Source: Gammaproteobacteria bacterium
GTDB lineage: Bacteria; Pseudomonadota; Gammaproteobacteria; JACQPQ01
Assembly (NCBI GenBank): GCA_016207405.1
Contig: JACQPQ010000044.1
Span: forward strand, 1-45,367
Reading direction: 5' to 3'
DNA: 45,367 nucleotides
The position numbers and the translations under genes were made by a program. This document shows, one piece after another, positions 22,910-31,409 of the stretch; position 1 is the stretch's first letter; each line of letters opens with the position of its first letter. Under the pieces are notes generated by a model that saw nothing but the letters and a program-made list of their open reading frames with translations, was not told the DNA's origin and did not search any database.

Positions 22910-24163
22910 CTACAATTTGCCAATAGCCTCTATTCGTAACGCGCGGATCGCATTGCCGAGTGCAGAGCCCGAAAGGCTTTTGTCCTTCACATGCTGTGCA
23001 GAAATGACCGAACCCGCTTGAAAAGCCGCACGAAAGGTGTGAACCGCTTCGGTCGCATCACGAGAAGGGATGATCCCCTGCCCTATCGCGCAACAAACAT
23101 TTAAAAATTGGAAAAACCGCTCAGGCCGACGAAAAGCATCCAACTTTTCCAGTATGCCATAGATCTCTTCTGCATCCCCCTTCTCCGCCGCTCGGACATA
23201 GAAAAAATAATATCGAATCCCTAAAAGCGCTAAAGCACCATAAAGACGAGGCGCACAGATCCGCCTGCAAAAAGTTCTAAGCCTTGTCGCCGCCTCCTTG
23301 GCTTCTATCCCTTCGCCCTGCCCACATTTTTTCTCGTTCCTACGCAGAGCGTGGGAACGAGAAAAAGTTTCCACGCTCTGCGTGGAGACGAGAAACCCAC
23401 ATTCAAAAACAAGGGCCGCAAATCGAACAACCGGATCGCCCGTTATGCGAACCGCTTGCTGCAACATTCTAAGAGCACTCTCTCCTCTCCTCTCATGGCT
23501 ATCATGCCCTACAGGCATTGAAAACAATGCTTCTAATTCTGGAAATATCTTCCCTAAAGCCTCGCACTGTCTTAAAACCAAAATAAACTGTTCAGGATGG
23601 GGTTCTCTTAAAGCCGTTTCAAACTCTTGCCATACACGCTCCATCACCAAAGCGTCCACTTCGCCCAAATGCCCCATGCGCTTCATTAACAGAAGGGTCT
23701 CTTCCGCAACTTTAAATCCCAAAGCATGGTATCGCGCAGCAAATCGAGCCACTCTAAGCACCCTGACGGGATCTTCCACAAAGCTAGGAGAAACATGACG
23801 AAGCACTCTCGCTTTTAAATCATCACCCCCACCAAAAAGGTCAATGAGCTTCCCATGGGAAGTTTCAGCCATCGCATTGATAGTCAAATCTCGACGCTTA
23901 AGATCTTCTTCCAATGTAACCGAAGGATTGGCATTAAATTGAAACCCCTGATACCCCGCACGGATTTTGCGCTCCGTCCGGGCAAGCGCATACTGTTCAT
24001 GCGTTTTTGGATGCAAAAAAACCGGAAAATCTTTTCCAACAGGCTTAAACCCTTTCGCGGTCATTTCTTCGGGAGTTGCGCCTACTACCACATAATCCCG
24101 TTCTTTAACAGATAACCCAAGAAGTTTGTCTCGAACCGCTCCGCCTACTAGGTAAATTTTCAA
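22910..24163 (-). CDS. cca: CCA-adding tRNA nucleotidyltransferase
   Basis: Cca adds or repairs the 3' CCA of tRNA. The catalytic head is intact: IYLVGGAVRDKLLG, ERDYVVVGATPEEM, RRDLTINAMA and VEDPVRVLRVARFAARY. In E. coli the next domain has an HD phosphohydrolase site (CHDLGKG); here the equivalent place reads FECG and is followed by residues encoded by two palindromic repeats (FSRSHALRRNEKK), so the phosphohydrolase function is very likely lost. I start at TTG 24163, where the family's first residues begin and GGAAGGA lies upstream; an ATG ten codons earlier overlaps the preceding gene. Confidence 0.9.
   Translation of the reverse strand: MKIYLVGGAVRDKLLGLSVKERDYVVVGATPEEMTAKGFKPVGKDFPVFLHPKTHEQYALARTERKIRAGYQGFQFNANPSVTLEEDLKRRDLTINAMAETSHGKLIDLFGGGDDLKARVLRHVSPSFVEDPVRVLRVARFAARYHALGFKVAEETLLLMKRMGHLGEVDALVMERVWQEFETALREPHPEQFILVLRQCEALGKIFPELEALFSMPVGHDSHERRGESALRMLQQAVRITGDPVVRFAALVFECGFLVSTQSVETFSRSHALRRNEKKCGQGEGIEAKEAATRLRTFCRRICAPRLYGALALLGIRYYFFYVRAAEKGDAEEIYGILEKLDAFRRPERFFQFLNVCCAIGQGIIPSRDATEAVHTFRAAFQAGSVISAQHVKDKSLSGSALGNAIRALRIEAIGKL
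23330..23395. repeat. Two GTTCCCACGC palindromes inside cca
   Basis: Two stems lie in tandem: CTCGTTCCTACGC / GCGTGGGAACGAG and TTTCCACGC / GCGTGGAGA. They are in frame with cca and encode part of its polypeptide. The same palindrome is intergenic at three other places in the window. Confidence 0.85.
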
Positions 24164-24164
24164 G

Positions 24165-24497
24165 TTAAAAGATCCTTCCCAACCAATTTTCAATAATTAA
24201 GATTTCAATAGCAACCAATAACGCTGCCACTTTCCATCGCAGCGCGGCCATAGCCTTTAACCGTTCCACTGGCCAGGCGCCCCGCTTTGCAAAGTAACGG
24301 ACTAAATAAGGCCAGACGACAACCAATACCACAATAAAACTGAACCGCAGAAAAGTTAAAAAGACTTTATAGGTTTCTAAAACGCCTCCCTCGCCTGTCC
24401 AAATTTCCCCTTTCCAAAAGAATAACCCCAAGGCGAGCAAAAGAGCTAAAAGAAAAAATCCTGAAAACCAGAGTATTTGTTTAAATCGATGTTTCAT
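24165..24497 (-). CDS. Small membrane protein of unknown function
   Basis: A 110-residue protein with about three membrane-spanning stretches (WFSGFFLLALLLALGLFF, FLRFSFIVVLVVVWPYLV, KVAALLVAIEILII) and basic loops. I do not recognise a family. Its stop codon is 2 bp before the chosen cca start, so the two are probably co-transcribed. GGAG precedes the ATG with about 9 bp spacing. Confidence 0.7.
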   Translation of the reverse strand: MKHRFKQILWFSGFFLLALLLALGLFFWKGEIWTGEGGVLETYKVFLTFLRFSFIVVLVVVWPYLVRYFAKRGAWPVERLKAMAALRWKVAALLVAIEILIIENWLGRIF

Positions 24498-24512
24498 AGA
24501 CTTTTACTCCAT

Positions 24513-24625
24513 GGTGGACCGCTCGCAAAAAGCGCTCGCTTTGTCCACCCTACAACTAAACCCTAACCCCTAAACCCTAACCCCTAAACCCTAACCCCTA
24601 AACCCTAAACCCTAACCCCTAATTC
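24513..24625. repeat. Composite repeat: palindrome plus ten heptamers
   Basis: The palindrome GGTGGACCGCTCGC ... GCTCGCTTTGTCCACC then CTACA (24513-24554) abuts nine units of CTAAACC or CTAACCC plus one CTAATTC (24556-24625). On the minus strand the GGTTTAG-type array lies 5' of GTAGGGTGGAC. It fills the space between two divergent genes. Confidence 0.9.
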
Positions 24626-24628
24626 CTA

Positions 24629-24634
24629 TATAAT
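24629..24634 (+). promoter_or_regulatory. Candidate -10 box for the patatin gene
   Basis: TATAAT lies 10 bp before the ATG. Transcription from it would start within a few bases of the start codon, giving a nearly leaderless mRNA; no Shine-Dalgarno sequence is present. The -35 region would fall in the heptamer array and is poor. Confidence 0.3.
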
Positions 24635-24644
24635 AGCCTCCTTT

Positions 24645-26885
24645 ATGAAAGCCTGTATCCAACTACTGATTTCTTTTGCTTTATGTGGAATAGTGACCGC
24701 GACGGATGCAGCCAATAAACCACTTGAGACCCTATCTTCCCATATTGCTAAGCGTCCCAAAATAGGCCTTGCACTCTCAGGCGGCGGCGCACGCGGATTT
24801 GCCCATATTGGCGTTTTAAAAGCACTCGAGGAACTGCACATCCCTGTCGATTACATTGCAGGCAGCAGTATGGGCGCAGCCATAGGTGGCTTGTATGCCT
24901 TAGGCCTCTCCCCTCAAACTATGGAAGAAGAAGTACAAGCCATTCCCTGGGAAACCGTATTTAATCAAACCGCCCAAAAAGAATATATTTCCCTTCGAAA
25001 TCGCCAACAACGTCGCCGATATTTTTTGAACTGGGAAATCGGCGTAGACCGGAAAGGTAAACTCACCAATCCAGCGAGTGTCTTGTGGGCTGAAGAATTC
25101 ATGCTGATTTTAAAACGCCTAACTCGCGGAACCAAAGAAACAGATTTTTCAAAATTTCCAATCCCTTTTCGTGCAGTCACAACCGATCTCAATCAAGCTA
25201 AAACCGTCATTTTAGATAAAGGCGACCTCGCTTTAGCCCTCAGAGCCTCCATGGCTGTTCCTTCCATTTTTGCACCCGTTCCCTTTGAAGGACATCTCCT
25301 GGTTGACGGAGGTGTTTTGAATAACCTTCCGGTTGATGTTGTCAAAGCTATGGGAGCAAACGTCGTCATTGCCATCAACATTTCTACCCCCCTTGAACAA
25401 GTAGAAGCCGACAGTTCCTTCTTTGAAATTGCAAAGCAATCGATCGATGTAGCCCTCATTCAAAACACTCGGCACGCCCTTGAACAAGCGGATTTGGTGA
25501 TTACGCCAAAACTCGACTCATTTTTTTTTGAAGACTTTGGCAAAGCGGATGCGATTATTCAAAAAGGTTATGAAGCATTGTCTCAAAAAGCCATCTGGTT
25601 ACACGCCCTTGCTTTACCAGCAGCCGAATACGAAAAAGTGCTTGCCAAACGCACTCCCCCACCTATTGTTTCTGTTTTTGAACCACAATTTGTACAGTTT
25701 GTAGGAAACAACCGGACGCATTCTCAACTCTTACACGGCCAGGTCGACTCTCTCACTGTAAAGCCGGTCACAACTGACGAAATCGAGCAAGCGATTCGAA
25801 AAATGATGGCTTTAAATGATATTCAGCATATCAACTACCAAATCGTAACCGGGAAAAATGGGCAACAAGGGATTAGTTTCGAAGTCACTGAAAAACCTTG
25901 GGGCCCACACTATTTTCGATTTGGCTTTAATACCACTGCGACTTTTGGCAAAGATCCACTCTTTCAAGGTCTTTTAAAACATGAATGGCTGAACGTCAAT
26001 CGATATGGCGCCGAATGGCACAATGAAGTTATTCTCGGCTCCAAGTTTTTACTCGCCAGTGCTTTTTACCAGCCCATCGACTTCAAACGCCGATTTTTTA
26101 TAGAGCCCTATACCCGTTGGACCGAAGAAAATCACCCCCACTTTCAAGGAGATGATGAAATTACGCGCCATACGATAGAACGTTATTATTTTGGATTGGA
26201 TGTCGGTATGAACTTTAAAGAAGTTTCAGAACTGAGGGGCGGCATTCTACACACGAGTGGCAGAGAAAAATTAAGAGTCGGCGATCCGACTTTCCCAAAA
26301 CAGAAGGTCAATAATACTGGCCTTAGGCTAGCCTATTTGTACGACTCCCTTGACGACCCTAATTTTGCAAAACAAGGTACCCACTTGTCTTTACAAGGAC
26401 TTTTTTATAGACCTTACTTTGACGAAACTCCTCATTATCAGATCATCGACTTTTATGGAAGGCGCCACTTTAAATTAGGAAAAGAAGGCTCGCTCATTTC
26501 TGATCTTCGATGGGGAACCATAAATGGCAAAAATATCCCCACTTATGAAGCCTTCTTTTTTGGAGGTATCAATGATTTTGCAGGATTTAAAGAAGGACAG
26601 CTCACCGGTCGCTATGCTTTTATCGCACGCGTGGGTGGAATGACACCCCTCTATAACAATCCACTTTCCATTAACGACAACTTAAAACTACTCACTTTCT
26701 TCCATGCAGGAAAATTATGGGAAAACGCCAATCAAACCAATCTTGAAAAATTTAAGTTGGGGGCATTAGGCGCTTTAGTCTGGGATACGCCCTTTGGCAT
26801 CGTCTTGGCGGGCGTAGGTTACACAGATCTCGGGCATGTACGGTATTATCTTTCTCTCGGTAATTTGTTTGAACGGTATCCTTAA
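24645..26885 (+). CDS. Patatin-like phospholipase with POTRA and Omp85 barrel (PlpD-like)
   Basis: A 746-residue protein with a signal peptide, a patatin lipase domain, a POTRA-like segment (about 345-425) and a 16-strand-type Omp85 barrel to the C-terminus. Lipase residues are visible: oxyanion loop SGGGARG, GSSMG with nucleophile S75, and VDGGVLNNLP with the catalytic aspartate near 221. This layout matches type Vd autotransporters such as PlpD, which bring a phospholipase to the surface. No ribosome-binding site is clear. aguA follows with a short overlap. Confidence 0.92.
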   Translation: MKACIQLLISFALCGIVTATDAANKPLETLSSHIAKRPKIGLALSGGGARGFAHIGVLKALEELHIPVDYIAGSSMGAAIGGLYALGLSPQTMEEEVQAIPWETVFNQTAQKEYISLRNRQQRRRYFLNWEIGVDRKGKLTNPASVLWAEEFMLILKRLTRGTKETDFSKFPIPFRAVTTDLNQAKTVILDKGDLALALRASMAVPSIFAPVPFEGHLLVDGGVLNNLPVDVVKAMGANVVIAINISTPLEQVEADSSFFEIAKQSIDVALIQNTRHALEQADLVITPKLDSFFFEDFGKADAIIQKGYEALSQKAIWLHALALPAAEYEKVLAKRTPPPIVSVFEPQFVQFVGNNRTHSQLLHGQVDSLTVKPVTTDEIEQAIRKMMALNDIQHINYQIVTGKNGQQGISFEVTEKPWGPHYFRFGFNTTATFGKDPLFQGLLKHEWLNVNRYGAEWHNEVILGSKFLLASAFYQPIDFKRRFFIEPYTRWTEENHPHFQGDDEITRHTIERYYFGLDVGMNFKEVSELRGGILHTSGREKLRVGDPTFPKQKVNNTGLRLAYLYDSLDDPNFAKQGTHLSLQGLFYRPYFDETPHYQIIDFYGRRHFKLGKEGSLISDLRWGTINGKNIPTYEAFFFGGINDFAGFKEGQLTGRYAFIARVGGMTPLYNNPLSINDNLKLLTFFHAGKLWENANQTNLEKFKLGALGALVWDTPFGIVLAGVGYTDLGHVRYYLSLGNLFERYP

Positions 26886-27891
26886 AAATAGACGCTTAGT
26901 CCCCGAATGGGCAGAGCAAAAAGCCGTCTTGTTGGTTTGGCCCCATGCAGAGTCCGACTTCAAAGACGACCTTCCTGCCCTAGCCCGTATTTATAGCGAC
27001 CTCGCCTATTGGATTACCCAGTATGAAATGGCATGGATCATCTGCTTTGATGAAGTCCATCAACACGCCGTACAAAACTGCCTAGAGAAAAGGGGGGTTC
27101 ACCTCTCCCGCTGTCAGTTTTTCCAGATCCCCACAAACGATATTTGGGTGCGAGATTTCGGCCCTTTATGCGCACAAACGAGTGACGGCGAAGAGTTCTG
27201 GCTTTGCTTCCAATTCAACGGATGGGGAGGGAAATATCCTTATACGCTGGATAACCAAGTGAGTTTGAAGTTATCTCAAGAACTTAAAATAAAAAACACT
27301 CAATTCATCTCCTTCATTTTAGAAGGCGGCGGAATTGAAACGGATGGCGAAGGGTCACTCCTTGCCACCTCTTCATCTATTCTAAATCCCAATCGAAACG
27401 GTGCACTCTCTCAAAAAGAAGTGGAAGCGATACTCAGTCGGACGCTTGGCGTAAACCGTATTCTTTGGCTAAACGAAGGGTTTCTTCAGAATGATGATAC
27501 CGATGGCCATATTGATAACCTCGCCAGATTTTGCAATAAAACAACTCTTTGCTATACCGCGTGCCAAAATCCAAAAGATGAGCATTTCAGAGCCCTGGCT
27601 CTGATGGAGCAAGCGCTTCGGGCCGGAGTACCCCAATACCACCTCATCCCCCTCCCCCTCCCTCATCTTCAAATCAACGGCCAAAGACTCCCTGCAAGCT
27701 ATGCAAATTTTTTAATTATTCAGAATGCGGTTCTCGTTCCACTATTTAACCTCCCCACAGATCAGATCGCCCTTGCACAGATCACAAAAGCCTTTCCCAC
27801 CCGAAAAGTGATCGGAATTGAATGTACTGCTCTTCTCAAACAGTATGGCGGTTTACACTGCGCAACCCGCCAGCTACACTTTATGAGATGA
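26869..27891 (+). CDS. aguA: Agmatine deiminase
   Basis: AguA converts agmatine to N-carbamoylputrescine in polyamine synthesis. The motifs are RRLVPEWAEQKAVLLVWPH near the start, NDIWVRDFGP, EGGGIETDGEG, NDDTDGHIDN and the catalytic cysteine in GGLHCATRQ. The frame is open to an ATG at 26836, but that adds residues from the end of the preceding gene in another frame; I prefer TTG 26869, just before the family's conserved beginning. Neither has a clear ribosome-binding site. It shares ATGA with yciB. Confidence 0.9.
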   Translation: MNGILKNRRLVPEWAEQKAVLLVWPHAESDFKDDLPALARIYSDLAYWITQYEMAWIICFDEVHQHAVQNCLEKRGVHLSRCQFFQIPTNDIWVRDFGPLCAQTSDGEEFWLCFQFNGWGGKYPYTLDNQVSLKLSQELKIKNTQFISFILEGGGIETDGEGSLLATSSSILNPNRNGALSQKEVEAILSRTLGVNRILWLNEGFLQNDDTDGHIDNLARFCNKTTLCYTACQNPKDEHFRALALMEQALRAGVPQYHLIPLPLPHLQINGQRLPASYANFLIIQNAVLVPLFNLPTDQIALAQITKAFPTRKVIGIECTALLKQYGGLHCATRQLHFMR

Positions 27892-28496
27892 AGCTCATAT
27901 TTGAATTTGTTCCGCTCCTCGCCTTTTTTGTCGCTCTCGTGAAAGCCGATTTATATGTCGCGACACTTGTTTTTCTGATTGCCTTGCCACTTCAAATGGC
28001 GTGTTCATGGGTTTGGACTAAACGAATCGAAAAAATACAGATCATAGTTCTTGTCATTGCGATTCTCCTGGGAGGAACCACCCTTATTCTTCGAGATCCA
28101 CTGTTTATTAAGTGGAAGCCTACCGTCGTCAACTGGTTGTTCACCTGTATTTTTTTGGGCGGACAATGGTTTACCAAAAACCCACCCATTAAACGACTGT
28201 TGGGCAAACAACTTCAACTGCCGCCTACCGTGTGGTCAACTTTAAATATCAGTTGGGCCGTATTTTTCTTCCTGCTCGGCCTCGCGAACCTTTATTTTGC
28301 CTATCAGTTTGACACGCTCACCTGGGCCAAGTTTAAAGTATTTGGAAGTTTGGGACTCACTTTGCTATTTGTGGCAGGACAAGCGTTATTCCTTGCACAC
28401 TTTTGTAGGGTGGACAAAGTGAGCGAAGCGAGCGGTCCACCAACTCAAGTAACGAGTAGTCCACCCACTCAATCTGACGAGCCCAGCGATGCTTGA
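27888..28496 (+). CDS. yciB: YciB / IspZ inner-membrane septation protein
   Basis: YciB is a polytopic inner-membrane protein that helps in cell-envelope synthesis and septation. The start MKLIFEFVPLLAFF and LFIKWKPTVVNWLF, FTKNPPIKRLLG, WAKFKVFGSLGLT are typical. The family normally ends near the ALFLAHF region; here about 29 more residues follow, starting CRVDKVSEASGPP, and these are encoded by a palindromic repeat at 28404-28442 and its flank. The ATG overlaps the aguA stop. marC overlaps its end by 8 bp. Confidence 0.92.
   Translation: MKLIFEFVPLLAFFVALVKADLYVATLVFLIALPLQMACSWVWTKRIEKIQIIVLVIAILLGGTTLILRDPLFIKWKPTVVNWLFTCIFLGGQWFTKNPPIKRLLGKQLQLPPTVWSTLNISWAVFFFLLGLANLYFAYQFDTLTWAKFKVFGSLGLTLLFVAGQALFLAHFCRVDKVSEASGPPTQVTSSPPTQSDEPSDA
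28404..28442. repeat. GTAGGGTGGAC palindrome inside yciB
   Basis: TGTAGGGTGGACAAAGTGAG followed by CGAAGCGAGCGGTCCACC is a full copy of the intergenic palindrome, read in frame as the last part of YciB. No heptamer array adjoins it. Confidence 0.88.
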
Positions 28497-29121
28497 ACAT
28501 GCCGAATACATTAAATTCTTTGCTGCCCTCCTTGCTATCGTTAACCCGCTTGGCACGATCCCAATTTTTTTAGATCTTACCCTCCATCAAAGCACTCCTC
28601 TTCGACGCAAAACAGGGAGCATGGCGACATGGACGTGTGCTTTGCTTCTCTTATTTGTGCTCATATCCGGTGAGTTTTTGCTTCAGGTTTTTGGGATCAC
28701 CATCGATTCCTTCCGAGTAGCTGGAGGATTACTGATTTTGCTAATGGCGATTTCCATGATGCAGGCGCACATGAGCGAGGTCAAACAAACGCCGGATGAA
28801 GCCCAAGAAGCCACTTTAAAAGAGCAGGTTGGCGTCATACCACTTGGCATTCCGCTTCTTGCAGGACCTGGAGCAATCAGTACGGTGATCTTATATACGC
28901 ACAGAGGTCATGGCCTTTTACATCTTTTGGTTTTATCCCTCATTACGCTTATTGTATCTTTCTTGGTATGGCTATCTTTTTATATGGCTCCTTTGGCAGT
29001 TAAGGTTTTAGGTCAAACGGGGATTAATATTTTTACCCGTATGATGGGGCTTATTATGGCGGCGGTTGGAATTGAATTTATTACCAATGGACTTAAACAA
29101 CTGTTTCCTGGGTTGATTTGA
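28489..29121 (+). CDS. MarC family integral membrane protein
   Basis: A 210-residue protein with six predicted membrane segments and the MarC/UPF0056 pattern: LLAIVNPLGTIPIFL at the start, FRVAGGLLILLMAI, GIPLLAGPGAIST and the end FTRMMGLIMAAVGIEFITNGL. Transport is assumed for the family but the substrate is not known. It overlaps yciB by 8 bp and is followed 6 bp later by a lipoprotein gene. Confidence 0.92.
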   Translation: MLEHAEYIKFFAALLAIVNPLGTIPIFLDLTLHQSTPLRRKTGSMATWTCALLLLFVLISGEFLLQVFGITIDSFRVAGGLLILLMAISMMQAHMSEVKQTPDEAQEATLKEQVGVIPLGIPLLAGPGAISTVILYTHRGHGLLHLLVLSLITLIVSFLVWLSFYMAPLAVKVLGQTGINIFTRMMGLIMAAVGIEFITNGLKQLFPGLI

Positions 29122-29127
29122 GAAAAT

Positions 29128-29670
29128 ATGAAATGGTATCCGTATTTCGTACTCTGCATGCTTCTCACTGCCTGTCAGACGTTCACGCAGATTTCGCTTT
29201 CCTTCTCAGAAAGCCAAGTCGAGGCGTGGACTGCAAAATCATTTCCCATTCAAAAACAAGACAAACTCTTTACGGTTATCCTGCAAAATCCGAAGGTTTT
29301 TTTATCTGAAGGTTCTGACCGCATTGGGATACAGGTTTCTATAGAAGGGAGTCTTTTGCAAACACCCCTCTTATCCGCAAAAGGTTTTATTGAAGGAGAG
29401 TTGCTCTATAAGCCAGAAAAAAGAATGCTCTATTTAACGCATTTTTCCATCCAAGAGCTTTCTCTTTCTAGCCGAGCAGGGAAAGAAGGCTCACCCTCTT
29501 ATAATGCAAAAAGTCTACTGGGTTCTCCGGTGACGTCGCTTCTTCAAGGGGAACTCAAAGAAATCCCACTCTATCAGCTAGACGCACGCTCCCTCGGTAA
29601 AGGACCTTACTCTATCAAACAGGTTTCTGTAAAAAATGGTCGGTTGGTCATTGTACTATCTCTTTTATAA
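29128..29670 (+). CDS. DUF1439-like lipoprotein (YceB-type)
   Basis: A 180-residue protein with a lipobox LLTAC near the start. The beta-rich remainder (VILQNPKVFLSEGSDRIGIQ, GFIEGELLYKPEKRMLYL) matches the DUF1439/YceB family, thought to lie in the outer membrane or periplasm and to bind lipid-like ligands. Function is unproven. It follows marC closely and precedes a palindromic repeat that separates it from the trp genes. Confidence 0.78.
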   Translation: MKWYPYFVLCMLLTACQTFTQISLSFSESQVEAWTAKSFPIQKQDKLFTVILQNPKVFLSEGSDRIGIQVSIEGSLLQTPLLSAKGFIEGELLYKPEKRMLYLTHFSIQELSLSSRAGKEGSPSYNAKSLLGSPVTSLLQGELKEIPLYQLDARSLGKGPYSIKQVSVKNGRLVIVLSLL

Positions 29671-29703
29671 CCATAGCATTCCATGTGAAAATTCCCTACG
29701 TCG

Positions 29704-29780
29704 CCCCGCGGCTTGACCGCGAGGTCCAGATTTATTGAGCCTGGATACCGCGGTCAAGCCGCAGTATGACGGGCTCTTTG
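29704..29780. repeat. CCGCGGCTTGACCGCGG palindromic repeat pair
   Basis: CGCGGCTTGACCGCGAGGTC near 29708 is answered in reverse by ACCGCGGTCAAGCCGC near 29747, giving an outer hairpin with short inner ones. The same family appears near 40666-40762. It fills the space before trpG and carries no gene. Confidence 0.75.
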
Positions 29781-29808
29781 GACGCATAGGATAACACGGT
29801 CAATACAT

Positions 29809-30390
29809 ATGCTGCTCATGATCGACAACTACGATTCCTTCACTTATAACCTTGTCCAATATTTTGGCAGCTTGGGTCAAGAGATCTCTGTATTCCGAAA
29901 TGACGAGATCACCCCCTCAGAAATAGAAAATATGGCGCCCTCACATATTGTGATTTCTCCAGGCCCTGGAAACCCTACGAGTGCAGGGATTTCCATTTCC
30001 GCTATTGCCCACTTTGCTGGCAAAATCCCTATCCTGGGAGTTTGCTTAGGACACCAAAGTATTGGTCAAGCCTTCGGGGGAAAAATAGTCCATGCCAAAC
30101 GCATCATGCATGGCAAAACGTCTCCTATTTTCCATAATGAACGGGATCTCTTTCAAGGTTTAAAAAAACCCTTAATCGCCACCCGCTATCATTCTTTAGT
30201 CGTTGAAGAAACCTCTTTGCCTGCCGTATTACAAGTCACCGCCTGGACTGAACAAATCGATGGAACTTTGGATGAAATCATGGGCATACAACACAAAATC
30301 TATCCTCTGTTTGGCATTCAATTTCATCCCGAATCTATTCTGACTGAACAAGGGCTTGAGCTACTACAGAATTTTTTAAAAATAACATGA
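29809..30390 (+). CDS. trpG: Anthranilate synthase glutaminase subunit
   Basis: TrpG supplies ammonia from glutamine to TrpE for anthranilate synthesis, and may also serve PabB. The triad is visible: nucleophile C79 in [15 protein letters not shown] and the histidine and glutamate in [10 protein letters not shown]. The 193-residue length is normal. No trpE lies in the window. The stop overlaps the trpD ATG (ATGA). Confidence 0.95.
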   Translation: MLLMIDNYDSFTYNLVQYFGSLGQEISVFRNDEITPSEIENMAPSHIVISPGPGNPTSAGISISAIAHFAGKIPILGVCLGHQSIGQAFGGKIVHAKRIMHGKTSPIFHNERDLFQGLKKPLIATRYHSLVVEETSLPAVLQVTAWTEQIDGTLDEIMGIQHKIYPLFGIQFHPESILTEQGLELLQNFLKIT

Positions 30391-31409
30391 ATATACAGCA
30401 AGCTATTAAACATGTAGCGGAATATAAAAATCTTTCTGCTGAAGAAATGGAAGTGATTATGCGTGCCATGATGCAAGGAGAGGTGACGCCTGCTCAAATG
30501 GGCGGCTTTTTGATGACACTTCGTATGAAGGGGGAAACAACATCTGAACTCTTAGCAGCTGTAAAAGTCATGCGTTCTTTGGCAACGCCGATTTCTCTTT
30601 CCTTACCTCATTTGGTAGATACCTGTGGAACGGGGGGAGATAGCAAAGGGTTATTTAATGTTTCAACCGCTTGTGCATTTGTCGTGGCCGCCGCAGGAGG
30701 TAAAGTTGCCAAACATGGAAATCGCTCCAATTCAAGTTCTTCTGGGAGTGCAGATCTTTTAGAGGCCTTGGGCGCCTCTCTCGAGTCAAGAGCGGAAGAC
30801 AATATAACTTCGATTGCCCAATGTGGATTTGGGTTTCTTTTTGCGCCGTTTTTTCATCCTGCCATGAAACATGCGGCAGGACCCAGGAAGGAACTCGGCA
30901 CTCGAACCCTATTTAATTTACTCGGCCCTCTTTGCAACCCAGCCCACCCTCCCCACCAATTGATAGGCGTCTTCGAAAAAAAATGGGTGCGTCCTTTTGC
31001 AAAAGTCCTTAAATGCCTTGGCAGCCGCCATGCGCTGGTTGTTTATGGAGAAGATGGGTGTGATGAGGTGAGCCTCGCTGCGCCAACCTATGTAGCCGAA
31101 CTCAAAGAAGGCCTATTGACAGAATACACTCTCGCCCCCGAACAACTGGGTAAAACAAGGCAGAGTATGGACGCTTGTGTCGTAAAAACTATTGCGGAAA
31201 GTAAGCAAAGAGTGCTTTCCGTGTTGAAGGGCGAACCAGGGCCTTCCTATGATCTTGTGGCACTAAATGCAGGCGCTGCGATTTATGCAGCTGATTTAAC
31301 CCCAAGCCTTATAGACGGCGTTCGACGTGCAGATCACATTTTAAAAAATGGTCTCGCCTTAAAAACGCTTGCATGTTTTTTACAAAAAAATTCTAAAATC
31401 GCCCCTTGA
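30387..31409 (+). CDS. trpD: Anthranilate phosphoribosyltransferase
   Basis: TrpD joins anthranilate to PRPP. Signature pieces are [39 protein letters not shown], and [18 protein letters not shown] with NP; the length of 340 is usual. The PRPP loop GTGGD is intact; the second motif has NSSSSGSAD where NRSVSSKSGSAD is common. It is coupled to trpG and trpC by overlapping stop and start codons. Confidence 0.95.
   Translation: MNIQQAIKHVAEYKNLSAEEMEVIMRAMMQGEVTPAQMGGFLMTLRMKGETTSELLAAVKVMRSLATPISLSLPHLVDTCGTGGDSKGLFNVSTACAFVVAAAGGKVAKHGNRSNSSSSGSADLLEALGASLESRAEDNITSIAQCGFGFLFAPFFHPAMKHAAGPRKELGTRTLFNLLGPLCNPAHPPHQLIGVFEKKWVRPFAKVLKCLGSRHALVVYGEDGCDEVSLAAPTYVAELKEGLLTEYTLAPEQLGKTRQSMDACVVKTIAESKQRVLSVLKGEPGPSYDLVALNAGAAIYAADLTPSLIDGVRRADHILKNGLALKTLACFLQKNSKIAP

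Noticed and set aside
23298..23798. Plus-strand open frame of 166 codons inside cca
   Set aside because: It is antisense to cca and passes through the palindromic repeats; no family features were seen.
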